Shown here in pieces: positions 40,548-47,554 of a DNA stretch of 50,770 bases. Made by a program: the position numbers and the translations under genes. The stretch spans positions 1 to 50,770 of the forward strand of contig NYSX01000068.1 of the NCBI GenBank assembly GCA_002683345.1, read 5' to 3'. This stretch comes from Flavobacteriales bacterium (GTDB taxonomy: Bacteria; Bacteroidota; Bacteroidia; Flavobacteriales_D; Sanyastnellaceae). How positions within the stretch are numbered: position 1 is the first letter of the stretch; each line of letters opens with the position of its first letter. Under the pieces are notes generated by a model that made no database searches, was not told the DNA's origin, and saw only the letters and a program-made list of their open reading frames with translations.

Positions 40548-41059
40548 TTGTACTCAGCCTTGATGCGCTCGTCTTGCGACAGGCGCTCGTTGTACTTGCC
40601 GACCAAATCGGTGGCGGACAACTCCACAGCCATGTAGCTGACAAAGGTGCCGTCGGTTTTTTGGGTCAAACGCTGGCAGGCGGTGATGGCGCCGGACAGG
40701 AGCTGGTCCACCACGGTGCGTGCCAAATCGTTGAAGGTCTCGGTGACCTCCTCCACGTTGTTGAACTTGGTGCTGTTCACGTAGTTGTCGGTCACAATTT
40801 CAATGGTGGCGTTGATGGAACGGGCAAGCTTGGCTTCGGCATTGGATCGCGCCATTTTCTTGGCAGTTTCCCGGCTCATGCTCTGGCCTGTGGCCGAAGC
40901 GCGGAAGTGGTTCTTGTCGCTCTTGTACTCGTCGCTGGCACAGTACTCGAGGATTTCGATCTCACCGGCCTGCTTGGGGGTCATGCTCTTGTTGCTGCAG
41001 CCTGTCATGGCTGCGGTGGCCACAATCAAGGCCAAAGGAAGGGTGATGCGAAGGTTCAT
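40496..41059 (-). CDS. Lipoprotein (operon member with LPP20/CsgG-like genes)
   Basis: MNLRITLPLALIVATAAMTGCSN lipobox; RSNAEAKLARSINATIEIVTDNY. Confidence 0.85.
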   Translation of the reverse strand: MNLRITLPLALIVATAAMTGCSNKSMTPKQAGEIEILEYCASDEYKSDKNHFRASATGQSMSRETAKKMARSNAEAKLARSINATIEIVTDNYVNSTKFNNVEEVTETFNDLARTVVDQLLSGAITACQRLTQKTDGTFVSYMAVELSATDLVGKYNERLSQDERIKAEYNYEKFKETFEAEMAKQR

Positions 41060-41104
41060 GGAGGTGGGGTTTGTGTCGAAAAGTAAAGATTTTCTCAGTC
41101 AGTT

Positions 41105-42475
41105 TCAGAAACCGTGCCAAAGTCGAATCAAGGCAGGGACAAAGTCGGAGGTGATTTCCTCAGAAGCCTTGCTGTACGCAGCGTCCGTGGCCCGAGGCAA
41201 GTCGAGTTGGATGCCTTTGATGCGGGTCAGGGTTTGGGTGAAAAGGACCTCACCTTCACGGTTGGTGACCGTGCCCACCACGTCGGTGTACACGGTGGTG
41301 AATCCCTGTCCGCTGCCGCCGGGCCGGGCGTCGGCTTCCACAGTCAAAATCATGTCGGCATCGGCATCTGTCGCTAGGAGAGAGACGTTGGCCGATTGGA
41401 GGGCTTGTTGGATGGCAGGCGCAAGCATCGCTTGGTCGCGTTTCTTCCCAAACGCCCGCTCTTCGATGCGCAATGACACTTCAATGGGGGCCAAGGTTAC
41501 CTCCACGCGAAGGGGGACGCTTTGCAGTCCCTCCGCGGCTTGTCGGAAGGGGTGCATGAGGGGAAGTCCTTGCACAAAAGCCTTGGGCTCCACGCGAACT
41601 TCGAGGGCCGTGCCACGCTTCCCAGGTTCAAATTTCTCGAGCGTGATGGTCGCCTCGCCCTGGGCGTTGGTGACGGCCTCGCCCCGCGTGGGGAACTCGC
41701 CCCGGTTGTAGCGGTACGACAACGTCACGTTGGGGGCGGGCTTGCCGTCGAGCAGCGCCGTCACGACCACGTCGCCGCGGAAGGCGTCCCTCACGTTCAA
41801 CGTGACGGAAGAGTCGGCGCTCGCCAATTGAAGTCCGGCCACACAATCGTCGAGCAAGCCGACCAATTCGAGGGGGACGGAAGTCTCCGTTCCGTCTGCC
41901 CCCACGTGAACCAGAGGCTTGTCTAAGAAGGGGCGGAGTGCGTCCAACCCACGGACTGCTGCATCCACGACTTGTTGCACTTGCGCAAGGCCACGTGCGG
42001 CGCGCGCCGTTTCAAGGTGCTCCATCGACAGGGCCAGTGCGGCTTGTCTTTTGGCCTCTTGGATGCGTGCGTGCTCGGCCTTGCTCAGCTGGTAGTACAC
42101 CATGACCTCGGTTTCCGTGGCGTACGTGTCCACCAAGGTGAAGCCCTCCAAATCTTCCTTGGTGGTGCTTTCAGACGAAAAATTGAACGACTCTGAGAGC
42201 CAATCGTTGACCTGAAGGGTCTTGGTGGTCGAGGTGGACTTCACCTGCACCCGAATCTCGCGAGAGAGGTTGTCCAAGGCTTGTTGTTTGGCCACGGCGT
42301 CTGCGTCCAGCGGGTGGACAAGCTTCGAGGCCGAGCCGATGCCGATGTAGTACCCTGCCTTGACTGGGGACTCAAAGGTCCAGCTTGGTGCAGGCGCCAC
42401 CGCCGTGCGGGAACCCGCACATCCGGCCAACGTCGCCAAACACAAAACACCAGCAAAGAGGGATGTCAATCGCAT
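41105..42475 (-). CDS. LPP20-family-like lipoprotein
   Basis: LATLAGCAGSRTA lipobox; YYIGIGSASK...AVAKQQALDNLSREIRVQVKSTS. Confidence 0.85.
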   Translation of the reverse strand: MRLTSLFAGVLCLATLAGCAGSRTAVAPAPSWTFESPVKAGYYIGIGSASKLVHPLDADAVAKQQALDNLSREIRVQVKSTSTTKTLQVNDWLSESFNFSSESTTKEDLEGFTLVDTYATETEVMVYYQLSKAEHARIQEAKRQAALALSMEHLETARAARGLAQVQQVVDAAVRGLDALRPFLDKPLVHVGADGTETSVPLELVGLLDDCVAGLQLASADSSVTLNVRDAFRGDVVVTALLDGKPAPNVTLSYRYNRGEFPTRGEAVTNAQGEATITLEKFEPGKRGTALEVRVEPKAFVQGLPLMHPFRQAAEGLQSVPLRVEVTLAPIEVSLRIEERAFGKKRDQAMLAPAIQQALQSANVSLLATDADADMILTVEADARPGGSGQGFTTVYTDVVGTVTNREGEVLFTQTLTRIKGIQLDLPRATDAAYSKASEEITSDFVPALIRLWHGF

Positions 42476-42479
42476 GAAA

Positions 42480-43883
42480 TCAGGGGACGAGGGTGAGCAA
42501 TTCTTGTTCGATGGCGCGTTGGATTTGCGACGCCAAGGCCAGGCCGGCTTCGTCGGTCAACGCGTCGGCACTGCGGATGGCTTGGCGTGCGGACAGCAAG
42601 CGATCTCGGTCTGCACGGCCTGAAGAGCCGGTGCGCGCACCGGAGTGACCGCCGAGGTAGAATTTGTTGCGGTTGCCGCCGTACGTGATGTAGCGGATGT
42701 TGTCTGAGGCCCGACCGTAGAGGGTGTTGGAGGACACCACTTCCCCCGTGGTGGTGGAAATGAACTTGAAGGTGCAGGTGATGTCGATGGACGCGTCTTG
42801 CGAGAACTCGCGGTACTGCACTTGACGGTATTTGGTCTCGTAGTACTTCTTGCCCTCTTCGTTCACGCGCTCCACTTTGTATTGCTCGTAGCCCGTTTGG
42901 TAGCTCGACATCAAGCGCGTCTGACGGTGGTCGCAGGTGGTGATGGTGGCCTTGAGCAAGGCCTTGGCGCCAAGCATGTTGCCGATTTCCACGTCGCCGC
43001 CAGAAGTTAGGCCGCTCATGCCCATGCTTTGTTCTTGGAGGATCAAGGCCAAACTCTCCCGGTCCACCACCTTCAAGAAGGGGTCTTCCGAGCCCATCAG
43101 CGCTTGCTCAACAAGGGACTGGATTTTGACATCGAGGTTCAAACGGCTCGAACCGTTTTTGAAGTCCACGAGTGCCACAGTGAAGCGTCCTTCTTCCAGC
43201 ACGTCACTCAGGCGCTGGCTTGCGTCCTTGTAATCGGGGTCCGTGTTGGTCAATTCGGAAAGCGCAGCGTGGGCCTCGCGGTAACGTTCGCCCTCTTGGG
43301 CCTTCACGCCTGCGCGGTAGCGGGGCTCGCAGAAGGCCACGTTGCGCAGGGCAGGGGCGTCCTGGTACGTGGGGTCCAATTGGAGGATGGCGTCAAATTC
43401 GGCCAGCGCCTCGTCGAACATCTCCTGTTCGAGCAAGATGTTGGCTTGACGGTAGGATTCGTCGAGGTGGGCGTTTTTGACCGTCTCGTACATCGCACGC
43501 TTGGCTTCAGGGAAGGCCAAATCCACGCCGACCGCCTCGAGTTTGGCGTCCCACGCTTCGGCGTCGTGCCACGCGTCCAGCGCGGTTTCGCGCATGTTGT
43601 ACGCCACGGCTTCGTCAAAGGCGGCGATGTGCTGACCCAAAACGACCTGTCCGGTGCGCTTCAGTCCGACCATCGCATCGATGTTGGAGGGCTTCTTCAC
43701 CACCGCGGTGTAGTAGAGGTTGGCCGCTTGGGGCATCATGCCCGCTTCTTCCATTTTGGCACCGCGTTTCACAAAGGCTTTGGAACCGTTGCAAGCGGGG
43801 AGTGCACCTAGGAGGATCAACGCGAGAAGGCCGAGGGCAAATCGGCGGAGTGTGGGGTGAATGAATGTGGTCATGACATGCAT
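42480..43883 (-). CDS. TPR + CsgG-like lipoprotein
   Basis: LLGALPACNGSKAF lipobox; TPR-like middle; CsgG-like region FTVALVDFKNGSSRLNLDVKIQSLVEQAL...VVDRESLALILQEQSMGMSGLTSGGDVEIGNMLGAKALLKATI. Confidence 0.85.
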   Translation of the reverse strand: MHVMTTFIHPTLRRFALGLLALILLGALPACNGSKAFVKRGAKMEEAGMMPQAANLYYTAVVKKPSNIDAMVGLKRTGQVVLGQHIAAFDEAVAYNMRETALDAWHDAEAWDAKLEAVGVDLAFPEAKRAMYETVKNAHLDESYRQANILLEQEMFDEALAEFDAILQLDPTYQDAPALRNVAFCEPRYRAGVKAQEGERYREAHAALSELTNTDPDYKDASQRLSDVLEEGRFTVALVDFKNGSSRLNLDVKIQSLVEQALMGSEDPFLKVVDRESLALILQEQSMGMSGLTSGGDVEIGNMLGAKALLKATITTCDHRQTRLMSSYQTGYEQYKVERVNEEGKKYYETKYRQVQYREFSQDASIDITCTFKFISTTTGEVVSSNTLYGRASDNIRYITYGGNRNKFYLGGHSGARTGSSGRADRDRLLSARQAIRSADALTDEAGLALASQIQRAIEQELLTLVP

Positions 43884-43959
43884 GGGTTGAGCCTCGAAGG
43901 TAGGGATTATCCCTGCGGGGCAAAGCCCGTGCCAAACCTTGTCGTGCTACCTTGCATGC

Positions 43960-45306
43960 ATGGCAGACAGCAAGGTGATTTTGGTCCTCGGTGCAGGGCG
44001 CAGCAGTTCTTCTTTGATCGCGCATTTGCTCGGTCAGGCAGACCAAGAGGGGTGGGAGATTCACGTGGGCGATTTGAGCTTGAATGCGGCCCAATCCAAG
44101 GTGGGCGATCATCCTCGAGGCCATGCGTTTCAGCTGGCGTCCGACGGCGTTGCAGACCGCAATGCCCGCATCGCCCAGGCCGACCTTGTCATCAGCATGC
44201 TGCCGGCCTTCATGCACGTGGACGTGGCCAAGGTGGCCATCGAGGCAGGGGTCAACGTGATCACCCCGAGCTATGTCTCGCCGGAGATGAAAGCGTTGGA
44301 CGGCGCGGCGCGGGAGGCCGGGGTGTTGGTCTTGAACGAGCTCGGCTTGGATCCGGGCATCGACCACATGAGCGCCATGCAAGTCATCGACGAGATCCGG
44401 GCGGAAGGAGGACGCATGCTCGGTTTTCAATCTTACTGCGGCGGATTGGTGGCCCCGGATTCCGACGACAACCCCTGGCATTACAAGCTGAGCTGGAACC
44501 CTCGTAACGTGGTGCTCGCTGGCCAAGGAGGGACCGCGACCTTCCTCGATCAGGGCCGCGTGCGGGTTGTGCCGCCTCACCGCACCTTCCAAACGTTGAC
44601 GTCCATCGATGTGGATGGGCGCCCCTACGACGGCTACCCCAACCGCGATTCGCTCGGCTACCGAGAGTTATACGGCTTGGCAGAGGTGGAGACCCTCGTT
44701 CGAGGCACGCTCCGCAGCGCAGGTTTCAGCCAGTCTTGGGACCTCTTGGTGCAGTTGGGCATGGTGCGGGACGACGCGAGCTTGACCTGGCCTCAAGGCG
44801 TGTCTTGGGCGGACTGGACAAGGTCGTTCTTGCCCGCCGAAGCCGAGCATGGCCGCGACGTCAGGGAAGCGGTCCAGCACGTGACGGGCGCCACGGACGA
44901 GGCCTTGGAGCGGTTGGCTTGGTTGGGTCTGTTTGACGGAGCGTCTGGACCTGCAAACCCTTCCGGAACCCCGGCCCAAATCATCGAGGCCCTCGTCACC
45001 GACAAGTGGGTCTTGCGGCCAGAAGACCGGGACATGATTGTCATGTGGCACCGGTTTGACTACGAAATGAACGGCGTGCGAAAAGCACGCACGAGCAGCC
45101 TCAGCTTGGAGGGCAAGGACAGCGTGTTCACAGCCATGAGCGACACCGTGGGCTTGCCCATGGCGCTGGCGGTGAAGCCGCTGATGGCGGGAACGTTTGG
45201 CACCACAGGGGTGGACGTGCCCATGTCCAAGACGTATTACGACCCCTTGCTCAAAGGGCTCGCCGAACTGGGCATTCGCTTTGTGGAAACCGAATTGACG
45301 CTCTGA
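43960..45306 (+). CDS. Saccharopine dehydrogenase / saccharopine reductase-like
   Basis: VILVLGAGRSSSSLIAHLL, SMLPAFMHVDVAKVAIEAGVNVITPSYVSPEM, NELGLDPGIDHMSAM. Confidence 0.92.
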   Translation: MADSKVILVLGAGRSSSSLIAHLLGQADQEGWEIHVGDLSLNAAQSKVGDHPRGHAFQLASDGVADRNARIAQADLVISMLPAFMHVDVAKVAIEAGVNVITPSYVSPEMKALDGAAREAGVLVLNELGLDPGIDHMSAMQVIDEIRAEGGRMLGFQSYCGGLVAPDSDDNPWHYKLSWNPRNVVLAGQGGTATFLDQGRVRVVPPHRTFQTLTSIDVDGRPYDGYPNRDSLGYRELYGLAEVETLVRGTLRSAGFSQSWDLLVQLGMVRDDASLTWPQGVSWADWTRSFLPAEAEHGRDVREAVQHVTGATDEALERLAWLGLFDGASGPANPSGTPAQIIEALVTDKWVLRPEDRDMIVMWHRFDYEMNGVRKARTSSLSLEGKDSVFTAMSDTVGLPMALAVKPLMAGTFGTTGVDVPMSKTYYDPLLKGLAELGIRFVETELTL

Positions 45307-45309
45307 GTC

Positions 45310-45762
45310 ATGCACGTTGCTGCGCTGTTGCTTTGGGGTCCGTGGTGCTGGACGTGTTGGACGTGCGCGGGTGCGCCGGATTGGCCAGCCCAAGGTGAGG
45401 CCCATGCCCGTTGGGTTCGCCAGGCGATTGAGTGGCGCATGAACATTGGGTTGAACGACTGCACGGACATCGTGCCTGCACTCGATGCCTGGACCCTCGA
45501 GTGGCTCAGTGAATCGGACCAAATCCACGTCGAGGTGAACACCGCAGACTGGCCGTTTCTCGCTTACGTCCCTGAATTGCAGTCGGTGCTCATACAGCGC
45601 CTCGCCTACGACCAGTTGAGTTTCCAAACCTCGACCCAGGCGGACATCGTCCGAGACGTGCGTTTTGTGGCGAAGCGGAGCGAGGGATTGTGGGACGATG
45701 CCTTGAAACGCGCGTTTGACAATGCCGAGGGGTTGGCCAAGCGACGCGACAGCGCCCGTTGA
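45310..45762 (+). CDS. Hypothetical secreted protein
   Basis: 150 aa immediately after the saccharopine gene; hydrophobic N-terminus MHVAALLLWGPWCWTCWTCAG. Confidence 0.65.
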   Translation: MHVAALLLWGPWCWTCWTCAGAPDWPAQGEAHARWVRQAIEWRMNIGLNDCTDIVPALDAWTLEWLSESDQIHVEVNTADWPFLAYVPELQSVLIQRLAYDQLSFQTSTQADIVRDVRFVAKRSEGLWDDALKRAFDNAEGLAKRRDSAR

Positions 45763-45771
45763 GTTTGGGGC

Positions 45772-45798
45772 AAAAAAAAAGGAGGCCGAAGCCTCCTT
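45772..45798 (-). terminator. Intrinsic terminator oriented on the minus strand
   Basis: Minus strand AAGGAGGC-TTCG-GCCTCC followed by T-run (plus A9); on plus there is no U-tract after the stem. Confidence 0.75.
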
Positions 45799-45930
45799 GC
45801 AGGTCCCTTCTACGCGGAGGACGAGTCCCACGCGCATTTTCCATCCGGGCATGTGTTTCAATGTGAATTGTTCCGAAGAACTTGGTGAAATGAACGTTTG
45901 TCTTCTTGAAAAGGTTGCGATGGGGTAAGG

Positions 45931-45938
45931 TATTTTTG
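45931..45938 (+). promoter_or_regulatory. -7 box TATTTTTG, 6 nt before ispH ATG
   Basis: TTG(45906-45908)-N22-TATTTTTG-agccac-ATG. Confidence 0.65.
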
Positions 45939-45944
45939 AGCCAC

Positions 45945-47174
45945 ATGCGCAGCTTCGACATCCCCGAGTTTTACCGCAGCCCCATCATTTCCCGGGTGAA
46001 GGCCAAACGCAAAGCCTTGGACCCCAGGAAACAAGACTTCACGCCGACCGAGCTGGACTTTGGTGCAGTGCACATCCGTTTGGCGCGTCATTTTGGGTTC
46101 TGTTTTGGGGTGGAAAACGCCATCGAGATCAGTTACAAGGCGGTGGATGAGAACCCGGGCAAGCGGATTTTCCTGCTCAGTCAAATGATTCACAACCCCG
46201 AAGTCAATGCCGACCTCCAAAGCCGCGGCGTGCAATTCCTGCACGACACCCTCGGCAAGGAACTCGTGTCTCTGGACACGCTGACGGCCGACGATGTGGT
46301 CATTGTGCCGGCGTTTGGAGCCACTGTTGAACTCGAGCAGCGCATGCGCGACCTCGGGGTGGACGTGCAGAAGTACAACACGACGTGTCCGTTTGTCGAG
46401 AAGGTCTGGAAGCGCTCTGCACAGCTTGGCGGCAAAGACTTCACCGTGGTCATTCACGGCAAACCCAAGCACGAGGAAACCCGTGCCACCTTCTCACACG
46501 CTGCAGAAACGGGGCACGCCCTCGTAGTCAAGGACGAGGAGGAAACCGAATTCTTGGCCCAATGGATGGAGGCGGGCCGGACGGATGCAGAGGCGTTTTG
46601 GTCGCGTTTTGAAGGCCGGACCACGGAAGGGTTTGATCCCGCACGTGACCTTCGACGGGTGGGTGTGGTCAACCAAACCACCATGCTTGCCTCGGACACC
46701 CAGGCCATCGCCGACCGCATCAAGCAGGCGGTCGACGCCAATCCCGAAGGGGAATTCGCCAACACCCGCGACACCCTCTGTTACGCCACCAACGACAACC
46801 AAAGCGCCACGCGCGGGGCGTTGTTGGCCGGGGGAGCCGATGTGGCCCTGGTCGTGGGCGGATACAACAGCAGCAACACTTCGCATTTGGTCGAGCTCTG
46901 CGAGGAGCACATGCCGACCTTTTTCGTGCGCAACGAATTGGAGTGGAAGGAAGACGGGGTGCACCACTTTGACATGCACTCAGGCCAAATGAAGGTCACC
47001 GCCCAACCCTTGCCAGATGCCGTAACCGCGGACGACGTCCCGACCGTGTTGATCACGTCGGGGGCCTCGTGTCCCGACGCGAGTGTGGAGCGCGTGTTGC
47101 GCAAAGTGCTCGCCCATTACGGTGGAGGAGATGTGGAATCCGTGTTAACGGAATTTGAGCGGACGCAGGCCTGA
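45945..47174 (+). CDS. ispH: 4-hydroxy-3-methylbut-2-enyl diphosphate reductase
   Basis: FCFGVENAIEI, MIHNPEVNADLQSRGVQFL, VPAFGATVE, TTCPFVEKVWKRS, TSGASCPDASVERVL. Confidence 0.95.
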   Translation: MRSFDIPEFYRSPIISRVKAKRKALDPRKQDFTPTELDFGAVHIRLARHFGFCFGVENAIEISYKAVDENPGKRIFLLSQMIHNPEVNADLQSRGVQFLHDTLGKELVSLDTLTADDVVIVPAFGATVELEQRMRDLGVDVQKYNTTCPFVEKVWKRSAQLGGKDFTVVIHGKPKHEETRATFSHAAETGHALVVKDEEETEFLAQWMEAGRTDAEAFWSRFEGRTTEGFDPARDLRRVGVVNQTTMLASDTQAIADRIKQAVDANPEGEFANTRDTLCYATNDNQSATRGALLAGGADVALVVGGYNSSNTSHLVELCEEHMPTFFVRNELEWKEDGVHHFDMHSGQMKVTAQPLPDAVTADDVPTVLITSGASCPDASVERVLRKVLAHYGGGDVESVLTEFERTQA

Positions 47175-47194
47175 CCACCCGTACCTTCGAGTTC

Positions 47195-47554
47195 ATGAAA
47201 GCGCCCAAACTTCGCGGCCCTTTTCGGAACGTGCGCACCGAACCCCGCACCTTCACATTCAAGTCCCGGCACCTGCCTGATTCTCGCCCCGAATGGGAGG
47301 AACGCAAGCGCCGTGTGGAGGAGGAGGTGAACGGTGCCTCGGATGCGCCACGTCCCATCAAATTCAGGCAGGGTGGCCGAAGTGCGGAAGGTCGTGCTGC
47401 GCGCCGCGCCGCATCCATTCGCGCCAGCCGCATGGCGGCGCTTCGCGCAGGAGGGGTGGCCCTCGTGCTCGTGTACCTGACCTACCGTGCCATCCTTTGG
47501 GTGGAAACCCAGGACTACGGCCAGTTTCTCAACTTCATGCATTCGAACGGATGA
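47195..47554 (+). CDS. Small very basic membrane-anchored protein upstream of mutL
   Basis: 119 aa, Arg-rich N-terminus and one TM; ATGA overlap with mutL. Confidence 0.75.
   Translation: MKAPKLRGPFRNVRTEPRTFTFKSRHLPDSRPEWEERKRRVEEEVNGASDAPRPIKFRQGGRSAEGRAARRAASIRASRMAALRAGGVALVLVYLTYRAILWVETQDYGQFLNFMHSNG

Noticed and set aside
45858-46472. 204-aa minus-strand ORF upstream of the leftward terminator
   Set aside because: Antisense to ispH with no family resemblance and no minus -7 box seen. The terminator is reported but this ORF is not supported as a gene.
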